The position numbers and the translations under genes are program-made. Source: an uncultured Alphaproteobacteria bacterium (GTDB lineage: Bacteria > Pseudomonadota > Alphaproteobacteria > Rhizobiales > Ancalomicrobiaceae). From it: 64,000 nt of DNA. The stretch is taken from NCBI GenBank assembly GCA_937892955.1, contig CALBKH010000003.1:1-64000 (forward strand), given 5' to 3'. Below, piece after piece: positions 40,103-50,205 of the stretch (positions within the stretch are counted from its first letter, which is position 1; each line of letters opens with the position of its first letter). The notes beneath the pieces were generated by a model. It was not told where the DNA came from and ran no database searches. It saw only the letters and a program-made list of their open reading frames with translations.

Positions 40103-40717
40103 TCAGAGCACGGTCGAACCGGGTGGCGAGACCGGAAAGAGCGGGTCGTCGGCGAGGAGCCCCCACAGGATGTGGTCGCGCCAGTCGCCGGCGATGCAGA
40201 GATAACGTCGGGCGACACCCTCACGGGTGAAACCGACCTTTTCGAGGAGACGGATGGAGCGCGTGTTCTCCGGCAGGCAGGAGGCTTCGACGCGATGCAG
40301 ATGCAGGCTCGAGAAAGCGTGGCGGGCGACGAGACCGACCGCCTCGGTCATGACGCCCTTGCCGGCGTGGGGGGCACCCATCCAGTAGCCGAGAGTGCCG
40401 GCCTGGGTGACGCCGCGACGGATCTGGGCGAGGGTGACGCCGCCGAGAAGCTCGCGCGAGCGTGCGTCGAAGATGAACCAGGGGAAGGCGACACCGTCGC
40501 GCATCTCGCCGACGTAGCGGCGGATGCGGCGGCGAAAGGCCGATTTCTCGAGATCGTCCTCGGGCCAGTTCGGTTCCCACGGTTCGAGGAAGGCGCGGCT
40601 GCGGGCGCGCAGCTCGGCCCAGGCCGGATGATCGCCCATCACCGGTGGGCGCAGCAGGAGACGCGCCGAGCGCAGCACCGGCAGGGGATCGTGGGCGACG
40701 AGGCGCAGGAAACCCAT
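40103..40717 (-). CDS. GNAT family acetyltransferase, RimJ-like
   Basis: The 204-residue protein has SARLLLRPPVMGDHPAWAELRARSRAFLEPWEP, the N-terminal layout of ribosomal-protein alanine acetyltransferases. IRRGVTQAGTLGYWMGAPHAGKGVMTEAV (acetyl-CoA loop) and RVEASCLPENTRSIRLLEKVGFTREG follow. N-terminal acetylation of a protein is the likely activity; the substrate is not provable. Start ATG 40717 was preferred to 40738 because GAGGAGG stands 8 nt before it. It follows the M16 peptidase gene by 13 bp. Confidence 0.88.
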   Translation of the reverse strand: MGFLRLVAHDPLPVLRSARLLLRPPVMGDHPAWAELRARSRAFLEPWEPNWPEDDLEKSAFRRRIRRYVGEMRDGVAFPWFIFDARSRELLGGVTLAQIRRGVTQAGTLGYWMGAPHAGKGVMTEAVGLVARHAFSSLHLHRVEASCLPENTRSIRLLEKVGFTREGVARRYLCIAGDWRDHILWGLLADDPLFPVSPPGSTVL

Positions 40718-40730
40718 CGCCCCGGCCTCC

Positions 40731-41999
40731 TCAGGCACGCGCCCGGAGGTGGCGCGTCAGCTCTTCGCCGCTCGGCGCGGCGGCCACCGGACCGACCAGG
40801 GCCATGGTCGGCGACGATCCGGCGAAGATCTCGCGCGCCAGACGCTTCACCTGGGTCTCGTCCACCTCGGCGATCTTGGCGAGGACTTCCGCGGTGGTCA
40901 GCGGACGGCCCCAGATGAGGGTCTGGCGGCCGATCTGGCTCGCCCGCGACACCGGGCTCTCGAGACTCATCAAGAGGCCGGCGCGCAGCTGTGCCTTGGC
41001 GCGGGCGACCTCGGTCTCGTCGAGGTCGTCGGCGAGGCGCGCCACTTCCGCGACGATACCCGGCATCATGCGCTCGAGGTCTTCCTCGCCGGTGGCGGCG
41101 TGGATGCCGAACAGGCCGGTCTCGCGGTAGCCCCAGTGGAAGGCCGAGATCGAGTAGCACAGGCCCTGGTTCTCGCGGATCTCCTGGAAGAGGCGCGAGG
41201 ACATGCCGCCGCCGAGCACGGTGGCCAGCACCTGGGCGGCGTGATGATCGGGAGACGAATAGGGCCGCCCCTCGAAGGCGAGCGTCATCTGCGCCTCGGA
41301 GAGGTCGCGGGTCTCGCGCACGTCGCCGCCGTGATAGACGGCCTCGGCGAGCGGCGGGGCATCACCGGTCGGAAGCCGCTCGAAGCGCTCTTCGGCAAGG
41401 CGGACGACCTCCGCGTGAGAGAGATTGCCGGCCGCCGCCACCACCATCTGCGGGGTGCGGTAGTGGCGGTCGAGATAGGTCCTGAGCGAGCCGGAATCGA
41501 AGGACTTCACCGTCTCGGGGGTGCCGAGGATCGGCCGGCCGATCGGCTGGTCGGGGAAGGCGCGCTCCTGGAGGAGGTCGAAGACGACGTCCTCGGGCAT
41601 GTCGTGGGCGGCGCCGATCTCCTGGAGAACGACGTGGCTCTCGCGCTCCAGTTCCTCCGAATCGAAGACCGACTCGGTCAGGATGTCGGCGAGGATGTCG
41701 ACGGCGAGCGACAGATCGTCCTTGAGGATGCGGGCGTAGTAGCAGGTGTTCTCCACCGAGGTGGCGGCATTGATCTCGCCGCCGACCGCCTCGATCTCCT
41801 CGGCGATGCGGCGGGCCGAGCGCCGGGTCGTGCCCTTGAAGGCCATGTGCTCGAGGAGGTGCGAGATGCCGTGCTCGTGGGCGTCTTCCGAGCGCGAGCC
41901 GGCACCGACCCAGACCCCGATCGACGCGGTCTCGACCTGCGGCATCGTCTCGGTGGCGACGGTGAGGCCGCTCGCCAGCTTCGTCACTTCCACGCTCAT
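40731..41999 (-). CDS. M16 family zinc peptidase (processing-peptidase type)
   Basis: The 422-residue protein has the inverted zinc motif HLLEH (His47, Glu50, His51) in GISHLLEHMAFKGTTRRSA, with the downstream ligand region ESHVVLQEIGAAHD. It closely resembles the beta subunit of mitochondrial processing peptidase and bacterial PepR-like enzymes. The second, inactive half has GGGMSSRLFQEIRENQGLCYSISAF. Lacks a signal peptide, so probably cytoplasmic. It lies 71 bp after thrC, as in many alphaproteobacteria. Confidence 0.94.
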   Translation of the reverse strand: MSVEVTKLASGLTVATETMPQVETASIGVWVGAGSRSEDAHEHGISHLLEHMAFKGTTRRSARRIAEEIEAVGGEINAATSVENTCYYARILKDDLSLAVDILADILTESVFDSEELERESHVVLQEIGAAHDMPEDVVFDLLQERAFPDQPIGRPILGTPETVKSFDSGSLRTYLDRHYRTPQMVVAAAGNLSHAEVVRLAEERFERLPTGDAPPLAEAVYHGGDVRETRDLSEAQMTLAFEGRPYSSPDHHAAQVLATVLGGGMSSRLFQEIRENQGLCYSISAFHWGYRETGLFGIHAATGEEDLERMMPGIVAEVARLADDLDETEVARAKAQLRAGLLMSLESPVSRASQIGRQTLIWGRPLTTAEVLAKIAEVDETQVKRLAREIFAGSSPTMALVGPVAAAPSGEELTRHLRARA

Positions 42000-42070
42000 C
42001 GGCGTCTCCGTCCCTGGGGTCCGCGTTCGCGGCCCCGGCGGCCGAGTTTCTCCCGGCTCGCCATCGTGCC

Positions 42071-43480
42071 TCAGATCTTCACGGCGCGCGACCGTTCCTC
42101 GACGAAGTGTTCGACCGCCATGAGATCGTTCGCCACCACGTCGAAGCGTTCCTCGCGCTCCATCAGGTCGCCGAGCCAGCCGGGCAGCGCCGGATGGACG
42201 CCGGTCGCCGCCTCGACCGCCGCCGGGAACTTGGCCGGATGGGCGGTCGACAGCGTGATCATCGGCGTCGTCTCGGAGAGGAACGGCTCGGCCACCGCGA
42301 CCGCCACGGCGGTGTGCGGGTCGATCGTGAGGCCGGTCTTCTCGAGCGTCGCCGCGATGGTCGCCGAGGTCTGCTCCTCGTCGGCGCGGCCGGAGGCGAA
42401 GAGAGCGCGGATCTCGGCGAGCGGTCCGTCGGGGATGGTGAAGGCGCCGCCCTGGGAGAGGCTCGCCATCAGGCCCTGCACGGCCGCACCGTCGCGACCC
42501 ATCGCCTCGAACAGCAGACGCTCGAAGTTCGACGACACCTGGATGTCCATCGACGGCGAGATCGACGGGGTGACGCCACGCACTTCGTAGGTGCCGGTCT
42601 CGAGGGTGCGATGGAGGATGTCGTTGACATTGGTGGCGACCACCAGCCGCTCGACCGGCAGTCCCATCTTCACCGCGACGTAGCCGGCGAAGATGTCGCC
42701 GAAATTGCCGGTCGGCACGCAGAACGACACCTTGCGGTGCGGGCTGCCGAGGGCGGCGCCGGCGACGAAGTAGTAGACCACCTGCGCCACCACGCGGGCC
42801 CAGTTGATCGAATTGACGCCGGAAAGGCCGATGCGGTCGCGGAAGGAGAAGTGGTTGAACATCCCCTTCAGGATCGCCTGGGCGTCGTCGAAGGTGCCTT
42901 CCAGCGCGATGGCGTGGACGTTGGCGTCCGAACAGGTGGTCATCTGCCGGCGCTGGACGTCGGAGACGCGGCCGTGCGGGTACATGATGAAGACGTCGAC
43001 CCGCTCGCGGCCCTTGAAGGCGTCGATCGCCGCGCCGCCGGTGTCGCCGGAGGTGGCCCCGACGATGGTGGCGCGCTTGTTGCGCTTGGCCAGGACGAAG
43101 TCCATCGCCCGGCCGAGGAACTGCATCGCCACGTCCTTGAAGGCGAGCGTCGGCCCGTGGGAGAGCTCGAGCAGGAAGTGGTTCGGCCCGAGCTGAGAAA
43201 GCGGCGTCACCGCCGGATGGCGGAAGGTCGCATAGGCGCCGTCGATCATGGCGCGCAGGTCGTCGGGACGGATGTCGGAGCCGGTGAAGCGCGAGATGAC
43301 GCGAAAGGCGACCTCGGCGTAGGGCTTGCCGGCGAAGTCGGCGATCTCTTCCGGCGTCAGGGTCGGCCATTCGGCCGGCACGTAGAGGCCGCCGTCGCGG
43401 GCGAGGCCGGCGAGGAGCACGTCGGAGAAGCCGAGGCTCGGAGCCTCGCCGCGGGTGGAGACGTAACGCACGTTCGACAT
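42071..43480 (-). CDS. thrC: Threonine synthase
   Basis: PLP enzyme converting O-phosphohomoserine to threonine. The 469-residue protein starts MSNVRYVSTRGEAPSLGFSDVLLAGLARDGGLYVP (family N-terminus). The PLP lysine is Lys115 in GPTLAFKDVAMQFLG, with ATSGDTGGAAIDAF and VPTGNFGDIFAGYVA following. ATG 43480 is preceded by GAAGG. First gene of thrC-M16-RimJ-like. Confidence 0.96.
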   Translation of the reverse strand: MSNVRYVSTRGEAPSLGFSDVLLAGLARDGGLYVPAEWPTLTPEEIADFAGKPYAEVAFRVISRFTGSDIRPDDLRAMIDGAYATFRHPAVTPLSQLGPNHFLLELSHGPTLAFKDVAMQFLGRAMDFVLAKRNKRATIVGATSGDTGGAAIDAFKGRERVDVFIMYPHGRVSDVQRRQMTTCSDANVHAIALEGTFDDAQAILKGMFNHFSFRDRIGLSGVNSINWARVVAQVVYYFVAGAALGSPHRKVSFCVPTGNFGDIFAGYVAVKMGLPVERLVVATNVNDILHRTLETGTYEVRGVTPSISPSMDIQVSSNFERLLFEAMGRDGAAVQGLMASLSQGGAFTIPDGPLAEIRALFASGRADEEQTSATIAATLEKTGLTIDPHTAVAVAVAEPFLSETTPMITLSTAHPAKFPAAVEAATGVHPALPGWLGDLMEREERFDVVANDLMAVEHFVEERSRAVKI

Positions 43481-43645
43481 CCTTCGTCGACGGAGACGGC
43501 CGACCGCCGGGACGCGGGCCCCGACGGCGAAATCGGCCGGGACACTAGGGCCGGCGGGGGCCGGGGGCAAGGGGAAGCGGGGGGACGGTTCACTCCGGTG
43601 ATCCGCCACGGCGACGCCCGATGGTCGCGAACCCTTCTCCTCCTC

Positions 43646-43733
43646 GTCATCGCCGGGCTCGACCCGGCGCCCCATGGCGGGCTCCGGGGGTGTCGCGAGG
43701 CCCATGGGTTGCCGGGTCGAGCCCGGCAATGAC
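43646..43733. repeat. Large inverted repeat, GTCATTGCCGGGCTCGACCC type
   Basis: Two approximately 32-bp arms (43646-43678 and 43700-43733) are near-perfect inverse copies: GTCATCGCCGGGCTCGACCC on the left, and the inverse of GTCATTGCCGGGCTCGACCC on the right. The type is common in Hyphomicrobiales spacers. It lies in the 421-bp gap between the divergent thrC and tldD genes. That gap also holds the short palindromic repeat 43823-43853. Confidence 0.75.
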
Positions 43734-43822
43734 GGAGCGAGAGGCGGAGGACGGGCCGAAACGGGGCGAGCGGGGGGAACATGGCGGGGCCGTCCGCGTG
43801 ACGATCGCCCATCGCCGAACCA

Positions 43823-43853
43823 TGCAATTCGCTTCGCTCTTTGCACCCTACGG
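43823..43853. repeat. Short palindromic repeat, third copy
   Basis: TGCAATTCGCTTCGCTCTTT continuing to GCACCCTACGG. It matches the inverse of 36962-36992 with few changes. It lies 49 bp upstream of the tldD start, so it would be in the leader or promoter. Confidence 0.6.
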
Positions 43854-43901
43854 CGCGTGCCCTAAGTTCTCCGGGAACAGCCACTTCGCGAAAGTCCGCC
43901 G

Positions 43902-45332
43902 ATGACCTCCTCCAGCCACGACCTCCTCGCCACCGCCGGGCTCGATCCGGAGATCGCCCGGCGCATCACGGCCGAGGCGACCGAGGGGGCGGACGACGGC
44001 GAGCTCTATCTCGAATACCGCCAGTCGGAATCGCTGATGTTCGACAACGGCCGGCTGAAGTCGGCGTCGTTCGACACCACCCAGGGCTTCGGCCTGCGCG
44101 CGGTGACCGGCGAGGTCTCCGGTTTCGCCCATTCCGGCGAGATCTCGGAGAGCGCGCTGAAGCGGGCGGCGGATGCGGTGAAGGCGGTGAAGGGCGGACG
44201 CTCCGGCACCTATGCGGCGGCCCCGGCCCGCACCAACGCGCGCCTCTACGGCGACGTGAACCCGATCGGCGCCCCCGCCTTCGAGGACAAGGTCAAGCTG
44301 CTCGCCGAGATCGACGCCTATGCGCGCGATCGCGACAGCCGTGTCCGGCAGGTGACGGCGTCGCTCGCCGCCTCGTGGCAGATCGTCGAGATCCTGCGCC
44401 CCGACGGTAGCCGTGCCCGCGACGTCCGGCCGCTCGTCCGGGTCAACGTCTCGGTGGTCGCCGGATCCGGCGACCGGCAGGAGAGCGGCAGCCACGGCTT
44501 CGGCGGGCGCGAGGGCTTCCAGCGCTTCGTCGCCGTCGATCGCTGGCAGCATGCGGTCGACGAGGCGCTCAGGCAGGCGCTGGTGAACCTCGAGTCGGTT
44601 CCCGCCCCGGCCGGCACCTTCGACGTGGTGCTCGGTCCCGGCTGGCCGGCGGTGCTGCTGCACGAGGCGGTCGGCCACGGGCTCGAGGGCGACTTCAATC
44701 GCAAGAAGACCTCGGCCTTCGCCGGTCTCCTCGGCGAGCGGGTGGCAGCGCCCGGCGTCACCATCGTCGACGACGGCACGCTGCCGGACCTGCGCGGGTC
44801 GCTGACCATCGACGACGAGGGCACGCCGACCTCCTGCACCACGCTGATCGAGGACGGCATCCTCGTCGGCTTCATGCAGGACCGGCAGAACGCCCGCCTG
44901 ATGGGCGTCGAGCCGACCGGCAACGGCCGGCGCCAGTCCTTCGCCCACATGCCGTTGCCGCGGATGACCAACACCTACATGCGCGCCGGTTCGATGGACC
45001 CGGCCGAGATCCTCGCCTCGGTCGAGGACGGCATCTATGCGGTCAACTTCGGCGGCGGACAGGTCGACATCACCTCGGGCAAGTTCGTCTTCGAATGCAC
45101 CGAGGCCTATCGGATCGAGAAGGGCAAGGTGGGGGCGCCGCTCAAGGGCGCCATGCTGATCGGCAACGGCGCCGATGCGCTGACCCGGGTGAAGATGATC
45201 GGCGACGACCTGATGCTCGACCCCGGCATCGGCACCTGCGGCAAGGGCGGACAGGGCGTGCCGGTCGGCGTCGGCCAGCCGACGCTCAGGCTCGACGGGC
45301 TCACCATCGGCGGCACCGAAGCGCGGCGGTGA
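43902..45332 (+). CDS. tldD: TldD metalloprotease subunit
   Basis: Zinc-binding half of the TldD-TldE heterodimeric protease, which degrades unfolded short peptides and processes some modified peptides. The 476-residue protein has the HEXXXH motif HEAVGHGLEGD with His254, Glu255 and His259. Near the end it has GNGADALTRVKMIGDDL and GTCGKGGQGVPVGVGQP. The TldE partner is in the same window at 55216-56559 but unlinked. Confidence 0.95.
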   Translation: MTSSSHDLLATAGLDPEIARRITAEATEGADDGELYLEYRQSESLMFDNGRLKSASFDTTQGFGLRAVTGEVSGFAHSGEISESALKRAADAVKAVKGGRSGTYAAAPARTNARLYGDVNPIGAPAFEDKVKLLAEIDAYARDRDSRVRQVTASLAASWQIVEILRPDGSRARDVRPLVRVNVSVVAGSGDRQESGSHGFGGREGFQRFVAVDRWQHAVDEALRQALVNLESVPAPAGTFDVVLGPGWPAVLLHEAVGHGLEGDFNRKKTSAFAGLLGERVAAPGVTIVDDGTLPDLRGSLTIDDEGTPTSCTTLIEDGILVGFMQDRQNARLMGVEPTGNGRRQSFAHMPLPRMTNTYMRAGSMDPAEILASVEDGIYAVNFGGGQVDITSGKFVFECTEAYRIEKGKVGAPLKGAMLIGNGADALTRVKMIGDDLMLDPGIGTCGKGGQGVPVGVGQPTLRLDGLTIGGTEARR

Positions 45333-45547
45333 AGCCGGGCGGATGGTGAACACGCGGAAGTGATCGACGGGGCCCCGCGGGACCCCGTCGCGAGCGCGAG
45401 TTCGGTCGCGAATTCAGTCGGTTCGTCACGTCGCGCCCATATACAGACACCGGGATCGGCTCTACGACTGTTCCCGATGGAGATCCGCGGCGCGCCGATG
45501 GTCGGCGGCGACGACGGATCACCATCCGATACCGCGCGAAAGCCTCC

Positions 45548-46822
45548 ATGATCGACACGCGTTCCGACGTTTCCTCGTTCCGGCGGCTCGGCCGGTTCGC
45601 CCCGGCGCTCGCCCTCGTCGCACTCGGCGCGACCCTCGCCTTCGCTCAGGCGCCCGCCGGCGACGGCAAGCCCGCGGCAGCCGGTGCGGATACGGCGAAA
45701 CCGGCGGAAGCCGCGAAAGCGGCGGCTCCGGCCAAGCCGGCGCTGGCTCGTCCCCCGGCGCCGGTGACGGTGGCGCAGGTGGCGGTGAAGCCGATGCCGG
45801 CGGTGCTCGACGTGGTCGGCACCGCCCAGGCGATGGCCTCGGTGCCGCTCAAGACCCGGGTCGACAGCATGATCGACAAGGTGCTGGTGAAGGAGGGCGA
45901 CCGGGTCCAGGCCGGCCAGGGCATCTTCCAACTCGACGATCGGGCGGTGAAGGCGCAGGTCGCCCAGGCGCGCGCCGTGCTCGCCCGCGACGAGGCGCAG
46001 CTCGCGCTGCTGCGCTCCGACCTCGAACGCACCGAACAGCTCGTCCAGACCAAGACCAAGTCGAACCGCGATCTCGAGAGCGCCAAGACGCTGGTGGCGG
46101 CGCAGATGGCGACGATCGAGGCGGATCGCGCGGCGTTGCAGAACCTCGAGGTGCAGGCGAGCTGGTACGTCATCTCGAGCCCGATCGCCGGCCGTGTCGG
46201 CTCGATCGCGCTCAAGGCCGGATCGGCGATCCGCGCCAACGACAGCTCGCTGCTGGCCACGGTGAACCAGCTCGATCCGATCTATGTCGCCTTCTCGGTG
46301 CCGCAGGCCTCGATCCCGGCGCTGCGCGCCGCCATGGCGGCCGGCGACGTCACCGTGGCGGTGCACCAGCCGAACGTCGATGGCGCGCCGCTTTCGGGCC
46401 GCATCGCCTACATCGAAAACATGCTCGACGCCGCCTCGGGAACCCTCGGGGTCAAAGCGGTGGTCGACAATCCGGCCGAACGGCTGTTGCCGGGTGAATT
46501 CGTCCAGGTGCGCGCCGTGCTGCGCACCGATCCGAACGCCCTGGTGGTGCCGGATCAGGCGATCCAGCTCGGCCAGAACGGCACCTTCGTCTACGTGGTC
46601 AAGGACGATGCCACGGTGGAGGCGCGGCGCGTCACCATCGACCGCACCGTCGACCGCGTGACGGTGATCGCCAAGGGGCTCGCCGCCGGCGAGAAGGTGG
46701 TGGTCGACGGACAGCTCCGGCTCTTCCCCGGCGCCAGCGTGGTGACGGGCAAGCCGGCCGAGAGCGGCGGCAAGCCGAACGAGGGTGGCGGCAAACCGCA
46801 GGCCGCGAAGTCGGGGACCTGA
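45548..46822 (+). CDS. RND efflux pump periplasmic adaptor
   Basis: Membrane-fusion protein that links an RND pump to an outer-membrane channel. The 424-residue protein has a signal sequence (APALALVALGATLAFAQ), an Ala/Pro/Lys-rich linker to residue 75, and a lipoyl half-motif (VDSMIDKVLVKEGDRVQAGQGIFQLD). A coiled-coil hairpin (about 135-190), the second lipoyl half (YVISSPIAGRVGSIALKAGSAI) and the beta-barrel domain follow. No lipobox. The pump gene begins 4 bp after its stop. No TolC-like channel gene is in the window. A small 7-bp hairpin (45366-45389) lies in the upstream gap after tldD. Confidence 0.94.
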   Translation: MIDTRSDVSSFRRLGRFAPALALVALGATLAFAQAPAGDGKPAAAGADTAKPAEAAKAAAPAKPALARPPAPVTVAQVAVKPMPAVLDVVGTAQAMASVPLKTRVDSMIDKVLVKEGDRVQAGQGIFQLDDRAVKAQVAQARAVLARDEAQLALLRSDLERTEQLVQTKTKSNRDLESAKTLVAAQMATIEADRAALQNLEVQASWYVISSPIAGRVGSIALKAGSAIRANDSSLLATVNQLDPIYVAFSVPQASIPALRAAMAAGDVTVAVHQPNVDGAPLSGRIAYIENMLDAASGTLGVKAVVDNPAERLLPGEFVQVRAVLRTDPNALVVPDQAIQLGQNGTFVYVVKDDATVEARRVTIDRTVDRVTVIAKGLAAGEKVVVDGQLRLFPGASVVTGKPAESGGKPNEGGGKPQAAKSGT

Positions 46823-46826
46823 GCCC

Positions 46827-49800
46827 ATGTCGTCGATGTCGTCGATCTCCGCGCCCTTCATCCGCCGGCCGGTCGCCACCATCCTGGTGATGGTCGCGTT
46901 CATCGCCGCCGGCCTCTTCAGCTACCGGCAACTGCCCGTGGCGGCGGTGCCGCGGGTCGACTATCCGACGATCTCGGTGACGGCCAAACTGCCGGGCGCC
47001 AGTCCGGAGACCATGGCGAGTTCGGTCGCCTCGGTGCTCGAGCGCCAGTTCTCCGGCATCGCCGGTCTGTCGTCGATGGCGTCGGTGTCGACCAACGGCT
47101 CCTCCAACGTGACCCTGCAATTCGACCTCGCCCGCGCCATCGACGGTGCGGCGCTCGACGTGCAGGCGGCGATCGGTGCGGCGCAACGTCAGTTGCCGGC
47201 CGAGATGAACGAACCGCCGAGCTTCCGGAAGGTCAATCCGGCGGATCAGCCGGTGCTGTTCGTGGCGCTGAAGTCGGAGGTGATGCGGCTCTCCGACGTC
47301 GACGACTTCGCCCAGACCAACATCGCGCAGCGCCTGTCGACGCTGCCGGGCGTCGCTCAGGTCAACGTCTACGGGGCGCAGAAATACGCCGTCCGCATCA
47401 AGGCCGATCTCGACGCGCTGGCGGCGCGCGGCCTGACCGTCGACGACCTCCGAACGGCGATCGCGGCGGCCAACACCAATTCGCCGGTCGGTTCGCTCAC
47501 CGGCCCGTCGCGCAACGTGACGCTGCAGGCGACCGGGCCGATCGAGCGCGCGACCGGCTACATGCCGCTGATCGTCACCTATCAGAACGGCTCGCCGGTG
47601 CGCGTCCAGGACGTGGCACGAGCGATCGACAGCGTCGAGAACGACAAGGTCGCCGCCTGGCTCGACGGCACCCGCGCCATCATGCTGGCGATCCAGCGCC
47701 AGCCGGACGCCAACACCGTCGAAGTGGTCGACCGCATCCGGGCGACGCTTCCGACGATCACGGCCGACATGCCGCCGGCGATCGAGGTGCAGATCCTCAA
47801 CGACCGGTCGGTGTCGATCCGGCATTCGATCGAGGACGTCGAGATCACGCTGCTGATCGCCATGGGGCTGGTCATCGGCGTCATCTACCTGTTCCTGAAG
47901 TCGGCGCGGGCGACGATCATCCCGGCACTGGCGCTGCCGGTGTCGCTCGTCGGCACCTTCGCCGGCATGTATCTCTTCGGCTTCAGCCTCGACAACATCT
48001 CGCTGCTCGCCCTCACCCTCGCCGTCGGCTTCGTCGTCGACGACGCCATCGTCATGCTCGAGAACATCGTGCGTCACGTCGAACTGGGCGAACCGCCGAT
48101 GAAGGCCGCCTTTCTCGGCGCGAAGGAGGTCGGCTTCACCATCGTGTCGATGACCATCAGTCTCGTCGCGGTGTTCATCCCCGTGCTGTTCATGGGCGGC
48201 GTCGTCGGGCGCATGTTCTTCGAGTTCGGCGTCACCATCACCCTGGCGATCCTGATCTCCGGCGTGGTGTCGCTGACGCTGACGCCGATGCTGGCGTCGC
48301 GGATCATCGACGAGAACCATCTGCACAAGCGGCCGAACTTCGTCGTCCGCCTGTTCGACCTCCTCTTCTCGGCCCTGACACGCTTCTATTCGTGGACGCT
48401 CGATCTGGTGCTCAGGGCGAAGTGGCTCATGCTGCTGGTGCTGGCGGCGACCATCGCCTGGACCCTGGTGCTCTATCGCGACACGCCCAAGGGCTTCTTC
48501 CCGCAGGAAGACACCGGTATGCTCACGGTGTCGACGCAGGGCGCCGACGACACCTCCTTCGCGGCGATGGCGGAGCGCCAGAAGGAAGTGGCGGCGATCA
48601 TCAAGACCGACCCGGACGTGGTCAACGTGATGTCGACGGTCGGCGCCGGTTCAGCGTCGGCCAACCAGTCGAACGGGCGCATGTTCATCACGCTGAAGCC
48701 GAAGAAGGAGCGCACCTCGTCGTCCGACGCGGTGATGCAGCGGCTGCGGCGCGCCACCGGGCGGGTGCCGGGCATCAACGTCTATTTCCAGAACGTCCAG
48801 AACATCAACATCGGCGCCACCTTCTCCCGCGCCCAGTGGCAGTACACGTTGCAGTCCTCCGACTTCGACGAATTGCGCACCTGGGCGCCGCGGCTGGAGG
48901 GGCGCATCCGTCAGGTGCCCGGCATCCTCGACGTCTCCTCGGATCTGCAGATCCGCGGCCGTCAGGCGGTCGTCGACATCGATCGCGACCGCGCCTCCAA
49001 GCTCGGGTTGACGGTCGATCAGGTGCGTTCGCGGCTCTATTCGGCCTACGGCACCCGCGTCGTCTCGACGATCTTCACCGACACGTCGAGCTATCCGGTG
49101 ATCCTCGAAGCGGCCGACGGCTACACCTCGAGCCCGCAGCAGCTGCGCAAGTTGACGATCAAGACGCCGTCCGGCGCCTCGGTGCCGCTCGACGCCATCG
49201 CCACGGTGCGCGAGGCCCCCGCCCCCACCCTGGTCAACCACAAGGGCCAACTGCCGGCGGTGACGATCTCGTTCAACCTGCAACCGGGCTTCGCGCTGGG
49301 TCAGGCGGTCGACGCGATCAAGGGGATCGAAGGCGAGGTCGGCCTGCCGCAGACGGTCCTCACCGGCTTCTCCGGCACGGCGCAGATCTTCCAGGACGCG
49401 GTCGCCGGCCAGGGCCTTCTGGTCTTCGCGGCGATCCTGGTCATCTACATCGTGCTCGGCATCCTCTACGAGAGCTTCGTCCACCCGATCACCATCCTGT
49501 CGGGTCTGCCGTCGGCCGGTATCGGCGCGCTGCTGACGCTGCAGTTGTTCAAGCTCGATCTCTCGGTCATCGCCATGATCGGCGTGATCATGCTGATCGG
49601 CATCGTCAAGAAGAACGCCATCATGATCGTCGACTTCGCGGTGGAGCGACGCTCGAACGGTCTCTCGGCCTTCGAGGCGGTCCACGAAGCCTGTCTGCTG
49701 CGCTTCCGGCCGATCATGATGACCTCGCTCGCCGCCATCCTCGGCACCCTGCCGATCGCGCTCGGGGTCGGCGCCGGTGCCGAACTGCGCCAACCGCTCG

Positions 49801-49961
49801 GCCTCGCCGTGGTCGGCGGCCTGATCGTGTCGCAGATCCTCACCCTCTACATGACGCCGGTCGTCTATCTGCTGCTCGATCCGCTGACGCGGTCGCAGCG
49901 GCCGCACGAGGCGGCGGCGGAGGGCGTGATCGATGCCGCGCACGGCCACGCCGCCGAGTGA
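46827..49961 (+). CDS. RND family efflux transporter permease
   Basis: Proton-driven inner-membrane pump of the HAE1/MdtB/C-like RND family. The 1044-residue protein has twelve expected helices, large periplasmic loops and the proton-relay acids in the TM4 region LLALTLAVGFVVDDAIVMLENI. A second repeat is near GVIMLIGIVKKNAIMIVDFA. Begins ISAPFIRRPVATILVMVAFIAAGLFSYRQLPV. The closest recognisable types are MdtB/MdtC-like drug exporters; substrate unknown. Start ATG 46827 is 4 bp after the adaptor stop. Confidence 0.95.
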   Translation: MSSMSSISAPFIRRPVATILVMVAFIAAGLFSYRQLPVAAVPRVDYPTISVTAKLPGASPETMASSVASVLERQFSGIAGLSSMASVSTNGSSNVTLQFDLARAIDGAALDVQAAIGAAQRQLPAEMNEPPSFRKVNPADQPVLFVALKSEVMRLSDVDDFAQTNIAQRLSTLPGVAQVNVYGAQKYAVRIKADLDALAARGLTVDDLRTAIAAANTNSPVGSLTGPSRNVTLQATGPIERATGYMPLIVTYQNGSPVRVQDVARAIDSVENDKVAAWLDGTRAIMLAIQRQPDANTVEVVDRIRATLPTITADMPPAIEVQILNDRSVSIRHSIEDVEITLLIAMGLVIGVIYLFLKSARATIIPALALPVSLVGTFAGMYLFGFSLDNISLLALTLAVGFVVDDAIVMLENIVRHVELGEPPMKAAFLGAKEVGFTIVSMTISLVAVFIPVLFMGGVVGRMFFEFGVTITLAILISGVVSLTLTPMLASRIIDENHLHKRPNFVVRLFDLLFSALTRFYSWTLDLVLRAKWLMLLVLAATIAWTLVLYRDTPKGFFPQEDTGMLTVSTQGADDTSFAAMAERQKEVAAIIKTDPDVVNVMSTVGAGSASANQSNGRMFITLKPKKERTSSSDAVMQRLRRATGRVPGINVYFQNVQNINIGATFSRAQWQYTLQSSDFDELRTWAPRLEGRIRQVPGILDVSSDLQIRGRQAVVDIDRDRASKLGLTVDQVRSRLYSAYGTRVVSTIFTDTSSYPVILEAADGYTSSPQQLRKLTIKTPSGASVPLDAIATVREAPAPTLVNHKGQLPAVTISFNLQPGFALGQAVDAIKGIEGEVGLPQTVLTGFSGTAQIFQDAVAGQGLLVFAAILVIYIVLGILYESFVHPITILSGLPSAGIGALLTLQLFKLDLSVIAMIGVIMLIGIVKKNAIMIVDFAVERRSNGLSAFEAVHEACLLRFRPIMMTSLAAILGTLPIALGVGAGAELRQPLGLAVVGGLIVSQILTLYMTPVVYLLLDPLTRSQRPHEAAAEGVIDAAHGHAAE

Positions 49962-50205
49962 TTCGGCACGAGCGGTCCCGCCGGGCTGCTTCTGCGAGTC
50001 TGCCGACCTTCGATGCAACCATCGATCGAATTACCGTGGGCCAGGTTGCGACCACCGGTGTGTCTTTCGAGCAACTCGGGATGAAATAGACGAGCCATCG
50101 CCCGTCCTCGCGGCAACGACGGATTCCGACGTCACGAGGGGGGATTCCTTCGCGAGTCCGACGTGCTACGATTCGAATCGCAACACCTTCCCAGGGGGAT
50201 TACTC

